In this document: positions 42,536 through 55,487 of the stretch, piece after piece | How the letters are laid out: each line of letters starts with the position of its first letter | Numbering within the stretch: the stretch's first letter is position 1 | NCBI RefSeq assembly: GCF_036320965.1 | Contig: NC_092230.1 | Span: 47,412,594 to 47,476,593, forward strand | Length of the DNA stretch: 64,000 bases | From: Panulirus ornatus | Lineage: Eukaryota > Arthropoda > Malacostraca > Decapoda > Palinuridae | Reading direction: 5' to 3' | The notes under the pieces: model-generated | Told to the model about the DNA's origin: nothing | Databases searched by the model: none | What the model saw: the letters and a program-made list of their open reading frames with translations, nothing else | Position numbers and translations under genes: made by a program

Positions 42536-45500
42536 TTGGTTAGACCACGTCGAATATCATATCCCAGCCTGGTTAGACCACGTCGAATATTATATTCCAG
42601 CTTGGTTAGACCACGTCGAATATTATATTCCAGCTTGGTTAGACTACGTCGAATATTATATTCCAGCTTGGTTAGACCACGTCGAATATTATATTCCAGC
42701 TTGGTTAGACCACGTCGAATATTATATTCCAGCTTGGTTAGACTACGTCGAATATTATATTCCAGCTTGGTTAGACCACGTCGAATATTATATTCCAGCT
42801 TGGTTAGACTACGTCGAATATTATATTCCAGCTTGGTTAGACCACGTCGAATATTATATTCCAGCTTGGTTAGACCACGTCGAATATTATATTCCAGCTT
42901 GGTTAGACCACGTCGAATATTATATTCCAGCTTGGTTAGACCACGTCGAATATTATATTCCAGCTTGGTTAGACCACGTCGAATATTATATTCCAGCTTG
43001 GTTAGACCACGTCGAATATTATATTCCAGCTTGGTTAGACCACGTCGAATATTATATTCCAGCTTGGTTAGACCACGTCGAATATTATATTCCAGCTTGG
43101 TTAGACCACGTCGAATATTATATTCCAGCTTGGTTAGACCACGTCGAATATTATATTCCAGCTTGGTTAGACCACGTCGAATATTATATTCCAGCTTGGT
43201 TAGACCACGTCGAATATTATATTCCAGCTTGGTTAGACCACGTCGAATATTATATTCCAGCTTGGTTAGACCACGTCGAATATTATATTCCAGCTTGGTT
43301 AGACCACGTCGAATATTATATTCCAGCTTGGTTAGACCACGTCGAATATTATATTCCAGCTTGGTTAGACCACGTCGAATATTATATTCCAGCTTGGTTA
43401 GACCACGTCGAATATTATATTCCAGCTTGGTTAGACCACGTCGAATATTATATTCCAGCTTGGTTAGACCACGTCGAATATTATATTCCAGCTTGGTTAG
43501 ACCACGTCGAATATTATATTCCAGCTTGGTTAGACCACGTCGAATATTATATTCCAGCTTGGTTAGACCACGTCGAATATTATATTCCAGCTTGGTTAGA
43601 CCACGTCGAATATTATATTCCAGCTTGGTTAGACCACGTCGAATATTATATTCCAGCTTGGTTAGACCACGTCGAATATTATATTCCAGCTTGGTTAGAC
43701 CACGTCGAATATTATATTCCAGCTTGGTTAGACCACGTCGAATATTATATTCCAGCTTGGTTAGACCACGTCGAATATTATATTCCAGCTTGGTTAGACC
43801 ACGTCGAATATTATATTCCAGCTTGGTTAGACCACGTCGAATATTATATTCCAGCTTGGTTAGACCACGTCGAATATTATATTCCAGCTTGGTTAGACCA
43901 CGTCGAATATTATATTCCAGCTTGGTTAGACCACGTCGAATATTATATTCCAGCTTGGTTAGACCACGTCGAATATTATATTCCAGCTTGGTTAGACCAC
44001 GTCGAATATTATATTCCAGCTTGGTTAGACCACGTCGAATATTATATTCCAGCTTGGTTAGACCACGTCGAATATTATATTCCAGCTTGGTTAGACCACG
44101 TCGAATATTATATTCCAGCTTGGTTAGACCACGTCGAATATTATATTCCAGCTTGGTTAGACCACGTCGAATATTATATTCCAGCTTGGTTAGACCACGT
44201 CGAATATTATATTCCAGCTTGGTTAGACCACGTCGAATATTATATTCCAGCTTGGTTAGACCACGTCGAATATTATATTCCAGCTTGGTTAGACCACGTC
44301 GAATATTATATTCCAGCTTGGTTAGACCACGTCGAATATTATATTCCAGCTTGGTTAGACCACGTCGAATATTATATTCCAGCTTGGTTAGACCACGTCG
44401 AATATTATATTCCAGCTTGGTTAGACCACGTCGAATATTATATTCCAGCTTGGTTAGACCACGTCGAATATTATATTCCAGCTTGGTTAGACCACGTCGA
44501 ATATTATATTCCAGCTTGGTTAGACCACGTCGAATATTATATTCCAGCTTGGTTAGACCACGTCGAATATTATATTCCAGCTTGGTTAGACCACGTCGAA
44601 TATTATATTCCAGCTTGGTTAGACCACGTCGAATATTATATTCCAGCTTGGTTAGACCACGTCGAATATTATATTCCAGCTTGGTTAGACCACGTCGAAT
44701 ATTATATTCCAGCTTGGTTAGACCACGTCGAATATTATATTCCAGCTTGGTTAGACCACGTCGAATATTATATTCCAGCTTGGTTAGACCACGTCGAATA
44801 TTATATTCCAGCTTGGTTAGACCACGTCGAATATTATATTCCAGCTTGGTTAGACCACGTCGAATATTATATTCCAGCTTGGTTAGACCACGTCGAATAT
44901 TATATTCCAGCTTGGTTAGACCACGTCGAATATTATATTCCAGCTTGGTTAGACCACGTCGAATATTATATTCCAGCTTGGTTAGACCACGTCGAATATT
45001 ATATTCCAGCTTGGTTAGACCACGTCGAATATTATATTCCAGCTTGGTTAGACCACGTCGAATATTATATTCCAGCTTGGTTAGACCACGTCGAATATTA
45101 TATTCCAGCTTGGTTAGACCACGTCGAATATTATATTCCAGCTTGGTTAGACCACGTCGAATATTATATTCCAGCTTGGTTAGACCACGTCGAATATTAT
45201 ATTCCAGCTTGGTTAGACCACGTCGAATATTATATTCCAGCTTGGTTAGACCACGTCGAATATTATATTCCAGCTTGGTTAGACCACGTCGAATATTATA
45301 TTCCAGCTTGGTTAGACCACGTCGAATATTATATTCCAGCTTGGTTAGACCACGTCGAATATTATATTCCAGCTTGGTTAGACCACGTCGAATATTATAT
45401 TCCAGCTTGGTTAGACCACGTCGAATATTATATTCCAGCTTGGTTAGACCACGTCGAATATTATATTCCAGCTTGGTTAGACCACGTCGAATATTATATT

Positions 45501-45695
45501 CCAGCTTGGTTAGACCACGTCGAATATTATATTCCAGCTTGGTTAGACCACGTCGAATATTATATTCCAGCTTGGTTAGACCACGTCGAATATTATATTC
45601 CAGCTTGGTTAGACCACGTCGAATATTATATTCCAGCTTGGTTAGACCACGTCGAATATTATATTCCAGCTTGGTTAGACCACGTCGAATATTAT
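42536..45695. repeat. 33-bp minisatellite, about 96 nearly identical copies
   Basis: The unit is TTGGTTAGACCACGTCGAAT plus ATTATATTCCAGC. Variation is confined to the left edge: a CATATCCCAGCC copy, and three GACTACGTCG copies before about 42830. From there to the last unit I see no difference by eye over about 2.85 kb. The right edge is abrupt at GAATATTATCCAGGGGGAGC. The 33-bp period leaves two plus-strand frames open (1,347 codons, IPAWLDHVEYY; 1,063 codons, VRPRRILYSSL). I do not propose either as a protein, because the larger frame starts in LINE-derived DNA and both result from phase. Confidence 0.98.
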
Positions 45696-45784
45696 CCAGG
45701 GGGAGCCCCCCATTTTTGGGGTGTTGACGTCAAATATATTTGGTTGTGCAACAAAAAGTAACTGCGATTGCTGATCCAGGGTAC

Positions 45785-46060
45785 TCCATTTCACTTGTAA
45801 CCTTATCTTCACTGTTAAAACCTCTTCTTCACTGTTAACCTCATCATTTCACTGTTACACCCTTATTCACTGTACACCTTCCCATCTTCTTGCTACCTTC
45901 CATTTCACTTGTTAACCTCTTCCATTTCATTGCACACCTCTCCATTTCACTGTTAACCATCCTATCTTCACTGTTACACCCTCTCCATTTCACTTTTAAA
46001 CCCCCTCTCCATCTTCACTGTTAACCTCTCCATCTTCATGTTACACCTCTCCATCTTCGT
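45785..46060. repeat. degenerate about 24-bp repeat
   Basis: Loose copies of CTCCATTTCACTGTTAACC and CATCTTCACTGTTACACC, with many indels. Indels at homopolymers may partly be sequencing error. Confidence 0.8.
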
Positions 46061-46061
46061 G

Positions 46062-46300
46062 GTTTAACTCCAGGTTAAGCATTTTTATATCTACTTGACC
46101 AACCAGGGTTGTTTGTGGTCTCTGCAGAACACAAAGGCGCTGCCTCCTGCTTCCCCATACTCCATTCATCCCGCGGCATCATCAGCAGACATATGTATTC
46201 AGGGATGATCTAACTTCATCAGGCCAGCCATTACCGAACATTAGAACCGGCAGTGGTCCCAAGGTTGAGCCCACCCTGGGGGGGTGGGTGGTGCAACTTT
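46062..46300 (-). mobile_element. LINE reverse transcriptase scrap
   Basis: On the minus strand 46290-46180 reads, across frames, as GWAQPWDHCRF, AGLMKLDHP and HMSADDAAG. This fits GSVLGPLLF, GLMDEV.S and FADDAK of CR1-like reverse transcriptases. It is short and heavily degenerate. Confidence 0.6.
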
Positions 46301-46379
46301 TGCTTAGCCCCCTGAGACATTTTCTGTGAGGCCTGCTAAGTGAGGTTCAGAATTGTTGGGTATGTACATGTAAGGAGGG

Positions 46380-46463
46380 GTGGCTGTGTGTGTGTGTGTG
46401 TAGGTGTGTATGTAGGTGTGTAGGTGTGTATGTAATTGCTTGTCTACGTATATGTATTTAAGT

Positions 46464-46522
<59 letters not shown>
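46380..46522. repeat. (TG)n and GTGTATG-rich tract
   Basis: An impure GTGTGTAGGTGTGTATG region (46386-46445), then about 55 bp of pure TG (46468-46520). A second (TG)n of about 22 bp lies at 46770-46792. Confidence 0.95.
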
Positions 46523-46949
46523 CACATGAGGAATATGTCTGTTTTTCTTTCCTATGAAACAATCACGTGGATTCTCAGCTCTCCCTACACTCACCGGGTC
46601 TTCAACTGGAGTTTCTTCAAAGCTCATAAAACTTGTTCTCTTGTTTATGACCTGGTCAAGGTGGGGTCAGGTGGTGCCAGCCTCTGGCCGGGCGAATCTT
46701 TAACACAAATGTCTAGTTTCTTGTTGTGACCTTTGCAGCTTCACCACCTCCCACTTATTGCCAGCAACCGTGTGTGTGTGTGTGTGTGTGTGTGAATCAT
46801 ATTCCTATTTATCTATGTATAGCATGAATTTACATAACCAATGAATAGATAAGTTTTTGAAGATAAGAAAGTATTCGTACGTATTTTCATAGTTGTGGTT
46901 TTGTATACGTAAATAATGCATATAATTGGGTCAGCCGCTTGTCTTAATC

Positions 46950-47235
46950 CTGTTATGCTGCGTCCGGGGAGACAAGTCAGTTCTTACCTAATGCTGTGTA
47001 CGGGGTGATGATCTGCTGTTACCTTATGCTGTGTACAGGGCGATGTTCTACTGTTACTTTATGCTGTGCATAGGGCGATGGTCTGCTGTCATCTTATGCT
47101 GGGTACAGGGCGATGGTCAGCTGTTACCTTATGCTGTGTGCGGGGCGATGGTCAGCTGTTACCTTATGCTGTGTGCGGGGCGATGGTCAGCTGTTACCTT
47201 ATGCTGTGTACGGGGCGATGGTCAGCTGTGGCATC
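46950..47235. repeat. 35-bp minisatellite, about 8 copies
   Basis: The unit is GGTCAGCTGTTACCTTATGC plus TGTGTGCGGGGCGAT. The central three copies are nearly identical and the flanks degenerate. Confidence 0.94.
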
Positions 47236-47662
47236 ATGTGTTGGCAAGGTAGGAATTAGGGGCGGGTCATCGATCAGCTGTGGTGGGATCACGCTGTGGA
47301 CAGGGCCACTGCCGGTAATAACGTTATGCTCTGGACCGGGCGATGAGAGGCAGCTGCTGGGGTTGCATTATAGGAGGGGAAGACGTGGGGGAGGTCGCTA
47401 GCTGTTCCTGTAGAAGGCTACCGAGACAAAGGGAGCCTACCCCCCCCCCCCCCCATATAACCCCCAACCCCCCCCCCCCCCCCCCCACCCCAGCCCAGCC
47501 TGGCCAATGAACTGGCATTCACGTGTCCAGTAATACCCCCGGGGGGGGAGGTACACCGTCCTTCCTGCTACTTTACACACCCGTCCCACACACCAGGGTG
47601 GAGCCAAGGCAAAATAAGAAACATCCACAAAACCTACCGCGCAAGGCTAAAGGGAAATGAAA

Positions 47663-47665
<3 letters not shown>
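47236..47665. other. unique sequence with long C-runs
   Basis: Poly(C) runs lie at about 47440-47454 and 47468-47487, and a G-run at 47541-47549. No gene was recognised. Such runs are assembly-sensitive. Confidence 0.6.

Positions 47666-47720
<55 letters not shown>
47666..47720. repeat. (TA)n microsatellite
   Basis: About 55 bp of TA units. Confidence 0.97.
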
Positions 47721-47722
<2 letters not shown>

Positions 47723-47972
47723 GGTCATAGCTGGCTGTGGCTGGTTGTTGTGAAAGTGTGTTGCATAAGCTGGCGGGGATGAGGGTTGCCCGTAGTGTGG
47801 TGGGAGGCAGACAACCCTCATGTTAACACGACCCACGACCCACACACACACACACACAGTACTGGCCCCGGAGGTCTCCCCGTGACCCGCCTTGCATGAC
47901 CTTCCCACACCCGCCCTGACCTGCACCAGGAAATAACCTGCTACTTCCTCTCTGCCATGAATCACACCTCAT

Positions 47973-48121
47973 CCAAATGGCGTCCTAGCTACGTCTCTTC
48001 GGTGTACATCAACTCACTGTTATATTTCTCTCTTGTGTCTCCACGGATGATGTGATTATGATACGAAAGTGCACTTGGGAACTTACCGTGTTTCATCTTC
48101 CCCGTGGACTCATAGAAATAT
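47973..48121. mobile_element. second copy of the fold-back element's spacer and right arm
   Basis: From CCAAATGGCGTCCTAGCT to GTGGACTCATAGAAATA it matches 6494-6640 with about a dozen changes. The left arm is absent. So the approximately 145-bp sequence is a mobile unit in its own right, and the fold-back at 6413 may be a compound of one full and one partial copy. Confidence 0.85.
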
Positions 48122-48394
48122 ACTTGATCACACGCAAAATTGGGATCCTTTCCAATATATATATATATACATTAATTCCAATGACCTCTATTCCTCAAGT
48201 TCCTGCATTTTCAAGGCTGCGCTACAGTCAGTAGCAAGGGGAGGCAGGGCTCCCACGTAGGGAAAAGCTCTTCTACGAGACTGTAGTACCCGGATGGTAC
48301 AACCTCGCCCACCGTAATGTTACATTGCCGACGTGGCCACAAGCAGAGCGAGTCCAGTATCGCCTGTATATAGCGACGGGAATGGATGAAGGCA

Positions 48395-48589
48395 GCAAGT
48401 ATGGATATGTACATGTGTATGTATGAATATGGTTGTGTGAGTATATGTATGTATACGTTGAAATGTACATGTATATGTGCGTGTGTGGACGTGTATGTAT
48501 ATACATGTGTATGTGGGTGGGTTGGGCCATTCTTTCGTCTGTTTCCTTGGGCTACCTCGCTAACGCAGGAGACAGCGACAAAGTATAAT

Positions 48590-48590
<1 letters not shown>
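48395..48590 (+). mobile_element. LINE family A 3' tail, heavily 5'-truncated
   Basis: GTGTGGACGTGTATGTATAT, then GTGGGTGGGTTGGGCCATTC, then CGTCTGTTTCCTTGGGCTAC CTCGCTAACGC and GACAGCGACAAAGTATAA. This matches 7400-7511. It is followed by (ACAG)n and (TA)n. Confidence 0.9.
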
Positions 48591-48790
<200 letters not shown>

Positions 48791-48820
48791 TAGAAGTGCG
48801 CGTTCACATGCACTATTTAC

Positions 48821-48823
<3 letters not shown>

Positions 48824-48883
<60 letters not shown>
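48824..48883. repeat. (TA)n microsatellite
   Basis: About 58 bp of pure TA, following the tRNA-like unit by about 35 bp; possibly the SINE's tail. Confidence 0.97.
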
Positions 48884-48888
<5 letters not shown>

Positions 48889-49149
48889 GAGAGGACGAAG
48901 CCACAAGGTTTGGTTGAAAGTAACAATCTTGTTTTTCTTTACAGGGAGGGACTGGAACCAGTCGCTGATGGCGTCACTTTTAGGGGGCATGCCCTTCCAT
49001 GGGGAAGGGAGAGGAGCTGGAAGGGGTGTGGGACAGGTGGGGGGGGGAGACCTTGGAAGGGCGTGTGAAGGGTGGAGGGGCACAGGATGCGTGGGCTGGG
49101 CAGGAGTGTATGGCCCTGAGAAAGGGAGGTTGGTCGTGGAAGTGGCGTG

Positions 49150-49715
49150 AGGGACGGGTGAAGGCGTGGGAGATGTGAAAAAGGTGAGGGAGTGAAGTTA
49201 GATAGGCGTGGAAGAGGTGAGAAAGGCGTGGGAGTGGTGAAAAAGGCGTGGAAGAGGTGAAAAAGGCGTGGGAGAGGGGTGAAAAAGGCGTGGGAGAGGG
49301 GTGAAAAAGGCGTGGGAGAGGGGGTGAAAAAGGCGTGGGAGAGGTGACAAAAGTGTGGGGAAGGGGTGCAGAAATCGTGGGAAGGAGGTGCAGAGGGCGT
49401 AGAAGGGACGTGCAGAGGGCGTGGAAGGGAGGTGTAGGGGCGTGGGAATGAGGTGCAGAGGGCGTGGGAGGGAGGTACAAAGGGTGTAGAAGGGACGTGC
49501 AGAGTGCGTGGAAGGGAGGTGTAGGGGTGTGGGAATGAGGTGTTGAGGGCGTGGGAGGGAGGTGCAGAGGGCGTGGGAGGGAGGTACAGAGGGCGTGGAA
49601 GGGAGGTGTAGGAGCGTAGGAATGAGGTGTAGAGGGAGTAGGAGGGAGGTACAGAGGGCGTGGAAGGGAGGTGTAGGGGCGTAGGAATGAGGTGTAAAGG
49701 GAGTGGGAGGGAGTT
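49150..49715. repeat. about 21-bp G-rich minisatellite, two variants
   Basis: The left part repeats AAAAAGGCGTGGGAGAGGTG; the right part repeats GTGCAGAGGGCGTGGAAGGG A, alternating with GTGTAGGGGCGTGGGAATGA. The minus strand is open and Pro/Ser/Leu-rich (frames up to 259 codons), which is a repeat artefact. Confidence 0.9.
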
Positions 49716-49849
49716 CAATCCTTACATCACACGAGGTCACTACCCCCCACATCCAGCCAGGTGAGCCTTGTGTGGTCCCTCTTCTGGCCAGTACGGACTC
49801 CGTTTGTAATGTCACCTGTGGCATCTGTCCCTTCTACTCCATATCAGGT

Positions 49850-50550
49850 AACTCCTTATCTACTGAAGGAATCCCTCTCTCATCAACGGAGAAATTCCCT
49901 TTCTTATCTACTGAGAAATTCCCTTTCTTATCTACTGATGGGATCCGTCTCTTATAGCAAGGGAATCCCTCCTATCAACTTAGGAAGTCCCTCTCTTATC
50001 TACAGAGGGAATTTGTCTTATCTACAGTGGAAATCCCTCTTATCTACAAAGGTAATCCCTCTTATCTAATGAGGGATTCCCTCTCTTACCTACTGAGGAA
50101 GTCCCTCTCTTGTCTACTGTGGGAATCCCTCTCTTATCTACAAAGAAAATACCTCTCATATCAACAAAGGGAACCCCCTTTTATCAACAAAGGAAATCCC
50201 TCTCTAATCTACTGAGAATCCGTCTTAACAACAGAAGGAATCCCTCTGATCTAATGATGGAATCTCTTATCAACAGAAGGAATCCCTCTGATCTAATGAT
50301 GGAATCTCTTATCAACAGAAGGAATCCCTCTGATCTAATGATGGAATCTCTTATCAACAGAAGGAATCCCTCTGATCTAAATGATGGAATCTCTTATCAA
50401 CAGAAGGAATCCCTCTGATCTAATGATGGAATCTCTTATCAACAGAAGGAATCCCTCTGATCTAATGATGGAATCTCTTATCAACAGAAGGAATCCCTCT
50501 GATCTAAATGATGGAATCTCTTATCAACAGAGGGAAACCCTCTTATCTAA
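49850..50550. repeat. minisatellite of CTTATCTACTGAGG units grading into a 42-bp array
   Basis: The left half has loose 24-27-bp copies around AATCCCTCTCTTATCTACTG. From 50229 to 50525 a 42-bp unit (CAACAGAAGGAATCCCTCTG, then ATCTAATGATGGAATCTCTT AT) is repeated about seven times. Copies are near-identical except for single A insertions that shift two of them to 43 bp. Confidence 0.93.
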
Positions 50551-52053
50551 GAGGGAATTCCTCTCTTATCTATCTTTGTCTCCCAAAGTTATTTCTTACA
50601 AAGTTCAGTCAGTACCCCAGCCGTTGAGGACAATATACTAACATGTAAGATTGATCCTGCGAGCAGCAGATGGAAGTTCTGGTTGGTGGCACACTGGCCG
50701 ACCCATATGATCAATACTATCACATATACGGTCAATGTTTTAACGAGCAAGGTCGGTTATCTTGGTTGTGTCAACGATGCTTTGGAACGCAGGGTCGAAC
50801 CTTGTACCAATGAGGTCGATTGACGGTCAAAAAATCGACACTAGACAGGTAGGATACAACGAATTTGATGTCATAAACCGGATCTGGGAAGATCTCAATG
50901 TAAACACTTTACCTTTCAAGACTAGAACTTTTACCCCCAAGATCACTACTTTTAATTGGAATCCCGACTCATCAGCTTTAAAAAAAAAAAATAATGAACA
51001 CTAATTTCGCTCCTAAAACTGATTGATACATTAATTTTCAGCATCAGCACTGCAAACTTTTTCAATGTTTGTATTTCAGCTCTCACGATCGACAATATAC
51101 CTTTCACAAATGGTACCTCAAGCTTACGAGATGGGCACCTGAGCCTTGACGACTGGCGACTTTATCTTTCAATATCGGCACTTTACAACTTTCAGGTTCA
51201 ACACATCACCATTTAAGTTCGAGCCACAAGCCTGCACTATCGATCGACCACTCATCAACTGGAGCATTCATTACATGATCCCATCTACGTCACAGATCAC
51301 CAGTAGACTGACCCACTGCTACTAGCCTACTACCCGCACTGGACTCTAGGTTAGGATCCAGGGGAGTGAATCCACTTCCCCCAACCAACCGCCTGGTAAC
51401 CAAGCACCTGACTCCCCTTCCCCCCTGCCGTCCCCCTTTCACTTTTTCGGATCGTCTGCATTACGTCATCCCACACTTTTGCACTGGAGGGAAAATGATT
51501 GCGATATAATAATTACACATGTTGACATGATAATGAAAAAGTTGATTCTAAGAGCACATGAATGAAATCTGACACGCTATTATAAAAAAAAAAAATCCTA
51601 AAATATTTGTAGAATCATATGGACTGAAAGCAGGGGAAATTCTGTATATTCAATTGATAATGCAGTTCCATACAGACAATTCTCGGAAATAGTTTGTAGG
51701 CTTTTGTGGCCTAAATTACCGGAAAGAGAAATGAGGTCCAAAACAAACTGTTACATAAAGTTTTCGCAACAATCTTTATGAATCGAAAAAAAATTAATAA
51801 ATCCATTAATTTTTCTAATAAAAAAAATGGAAATTTTACTGACCCAGAAAAAAGTATATTCATTAGACATAAAGTGCATCCGGACAGAAATGATGTTGAC
51901 CACCGGTCACTTAAAAGTAAAATATCCGATCGAAATACATACTCTTCGAGATGTAAATATTTGCAGACTTTGTACCATACACGTTCAGTGTCATTAGCTA
52001 TTTATATATTGTATATTACATGTGTGTCAACATACACACAGACTAATGACCTG

Positions 52054-52056
<3 letters not shown>

Positions 52057-52092
<36 letters not shown>
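52057..52092. repeat. (TG)n microsatellite
   Basis: About 36 bp of TG units. Confidence 0.97.
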
Positions 52093-52093
<1 letters not shown>

Positions 52094-53894
52094 TACTGCT
52101 AGCACCCCCCTCCCCCGGTAGGCGACCTTGTACATCAACAGCTCTTACATGAGACACGAATCTAAATTCATCAAGGGTCACCATTTGCATGTAATCTAGA
52201 CTTGCTCCACTCACGCCAGAGGTCGAACCTCCTGCCGTCCCCAGGGCACTCCATCCCCTGGGTGTGGCAGGTCCAGTCCCCTCCTTCACCAGACATGGCG
52301 CCACCTATACTGACCCACTTGTTATAATTCCCTAAACCAGGCTCGTTTCCCAGCAGATGAACATTATCTTGGTAGCGCCTTCAAACAGAAGTCCTGTGCT
52401 GGTGACTTCTAATAACTACCATCCTGACACTCATTAACATTCCTCAAGGAACAGTAGGTTGCCCACTGACACACTGCCTGGATCACACTCACATGCTTAT
52501 CCAATACCGGTTTGGTTATATGAAAAAAAAAAAAAAATAGTCCACTTGGACAACACCGCATTTTACTAACTTACCAACCCGTGCTAGGTCGACAAACCGG
52601 ATCTTTCTGAAGCCTCTCATACCATTCATTCATTAATCATGGCAGTCTACACTGACTAAATATCATGGGGTTCACCTCACCCCAATGGCTTAGAAATCCG
52701 GAAACAATGCTCACTCAAGTTACAAATAAGGTCTGGAAGAGGCGATACATGTAGCTGTGTCACAACTGTAAACAACACTGGTTTGGCCTCACACTAAAAC
52801 ATTCCATGATTCTCACTTCCAACAGATCTAGTAAGTCATGACACCTATCACTAAAACACAGTGACTCAGCAACTGCCACTGAACACCAAATGACTCGTTA
52901 CCTAAACTGAACACCTACTAATAACTCGTTCACCTGAAGTGGAACACCCCATCACTCGTCACCTGCAACAACAACTAGTGACTCAATATCACCCCAGATG
53001 AACGCAAGTGTCACAAAAACATAATACTTAGCTTCCAACGTACGACCAGATACCTTTTGGTAGACATAAAAGATCCCACTGCCGGGAACTGGACAGAAAT
53101 CAGAAAGGATACTAAATAAATTATTCCTAGCTTGAGATATATGAACGTCCGGCAGAAAACAGCAAAAACTTGTGGTACGCTGTAATGGTGTCCACAGTTT
53201 TCTCATCACACATATGCTGGCTTTCGAAGTGGCGCCGTCATGGCTATACTCCAACCTAGATCCACAACCTACATTTTGTGAGTACAAGCTGCCTACCTCA
53301 CTCTCATGCCCTGTATTCAAATGAATGTACAGTTTTGTCCAGCTACGTCCAAATGGACCAACATAAACCAAGATTTCCCCAAAATACAGCTGCAAGTTTC
53401 AAATGACAATTTAGTGATAATAACAGACAGACAACATGTTCCACAAACAGTAACCTCCCAGTAACAATGATTCAACACACACCACGCCTTCGGTCTTGGG
53501 ACATTGCCAAGTCACTTCAAGGACATCAGATCTAAACTTAACCTGAAGACTATTTGATAGAATAATGCACAACCCACTCGGCCTCTTGCCAATTATTTTT
53601 GATAAATTTAACAAAAAAAAAAGCTAAGTTATGCCTAGTCTCTTCCTCAAAAATTAGTTTTCTCGTCATTTTTTCCCTTCTAACTCCTTCATTTCCTTCC
53701 TCAGGGTACGTCTATTACAGAAACAACAGAAATACATGTCCATCGTGGGACCCTAACCTAACGCTGAGACCATTATAATCCACTGTATCACCATGACCGA
53801 GTACTGACCTGTGTACGGTATGTACATATTGTTCTAAAATTGATTTTGTATACTAACAACCTGAAAATTCTCCCTTAAACGTTATTCTAGGCTA

Positions 53895-53915
53895 AGTTAG
53901 GTTAGGTTAGATTTG
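53895..53915. repeat. short interstitial TTAGG-like motif
   Basis: GTTAGGTTAGGTTAG gives nearly three units of the arthropod telomere repeat TTAGG, then decays to TTTGGTTAGATTAGG. It is too short to be a telomere relic on its own. Confidence 0.5.
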
Positions 53916-54781
53916 GTTAGATTAGGCTGTACTACAAACCTTACCTGATCTAACGTAATTTACTCTTACGTAATCTAGAAAAATGTTAGGGTGAGGGGCA
54001 AACTTTGCAAGTGGTTCCTATTTACTATTTACAACTTTCTCTACCTCCAGTACAATGTCTTATTACCATGATTCAAAATTAACCAAGAAGGTTTTCCTTC
54101 ATAGACACATCAAGGGTTAAGGTGTGACACGAATTATATAAATCATAATCCCATATATTCCTGAATATGTTTAACGACCGTTGTTTGGCTTGTCACTGTC
54201 ATTTCACAGTAAGTCTGTTCTGTATTAAGGTTTATACCCACGTAAACTAAAAACTAGACTAACAAATGTGAACATTCACATTTTATCACCCATATGAATG
54301 AAGGAAGGCCAACAGTAGCTATCAGTAAGTTTTTCTTGCACTTCAAGACGGTTCTTATACCTGTTAATTGCTTTGAGATAATCCTTTTCGTGTTAAACTT
54401 CCCAATAAACTGCATTGAAACACCAGAAAAAGATGGAGGACTATTAACAGAAAAAAAATTAACCTAGCGCAACTCAACCCGTGTACTTCACCGCCAAGGT
54501 GATAACCTGTACCATATGGCGCCATTAACGGCGACAGAAAAATTGAAGTGTGAAGTGTAGAGAATTTTCCCAAAACAAGACAGGTGAAAGTGGAGTACAG
54601 TTAGGTAACTTACATCGTATATCTGTAATTGGCCACAGAACAGTTACGGCAGATTAAAAATATGTGCTAAGAACATAATTAGAATGGTGAGTGGTTTCAA
54701 CTTGCGTAGAATATAAAGGCCATAGAAGCCGTGTGGTAAATAAATAAGTGGTCAAGATGCATCCTAGATGTTTCTTAGGAG

Positions 54782-54807
54782 CGTCTCTGGGAGCTGTCCC
54801 AGAGACG
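54782..54807. other. perfect 11-bp hairpin with GCTG loop
   Basis: CGTCTCTGGGA pairs exactly with TCCCAGAGACG across a four-base loop and is followed by AAAA. It differs from the histone 3' stem-loop. No neighbouring gene explains it. Confidence 0.7.
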
Positions 54808-55376
54808 AAAATCAAATACAGGTCATAATCGCGAGATCTCGCCTGCAATCATCTTTAACGATCCCCAAACCTGCAGAAATCTGGGAGCGATCCCGACAGC
54901 CAATGCCATGTATTGTCCCAAACGAGATATCTTACCTCGTAGGTCCTTCCATGTGAAGCACAGCTCTTATATGGCGGCAGTTCTTGGTCATCCATATTTC
55001 TTATTCCCCACACCGCACAGTGGAAGCACATAGTCACTTAATCTTTTGTACAGATCAGTTGACGACTACATTTGTATTAAATAAAAACAGGAACCAGAGG
55101 ACGATCGACCTAGTCAACAACAAAGCAGTCTCATGACAACCACCTGATCAAATGTCAACAAACCAGATAAATAAAAAAAAATCAACAAATCAACAAGGAT
55201 TTTTTTTTTTCAAAAGAAATGCTTAATAACCCAATATAGATATACATATCAGTTGTGCCAAACATTCGTAGATTTCCTCATATTAAGAATATATTCAAAT
55301 GGAAACTGATTTGATGCTGGATTCTCTGTTATTGAAAACTATGATAATCCGGAAATTTCCGATGTTATAATTCAAA

Positions 55377-55487
55377 GATTATATACTTTCTGATATGATT
55401 TGTTAGGGCAAATTATTATATACTTTCTGATATGATTTGTTAGGGCAAATGATTATATACTTTCTGATATGCTTTGTGGAGTCAGGA
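55377..55487. repeat. 37-bp tandem repeat, 3 copies
   Basis: The unit is GATTATATACTTTCTGATAT plus GATTTGTTAGGGCAAAT. The first two copies are almost identical and the third is truncated. Confidence 0.95.

Noticed and set aside
41718..45761. 1,347-codon plus-strand open frame (and a 1,063-codon one in a second frame)
   Set aside because: Both result from a 33-bp unit without stops in two frames plus a 30-bp array in phase. The longer frame begins in LINE-derived DNA and a (TG)n tract, has no splice or start signal worth naming, and its repeat has no known protein counterpart.
53895..53915. Internal telomere relic
   Set aside because: Under three TTAGG units is expected by chance or as a common short word in arthropod DNA; no longer tract is present.
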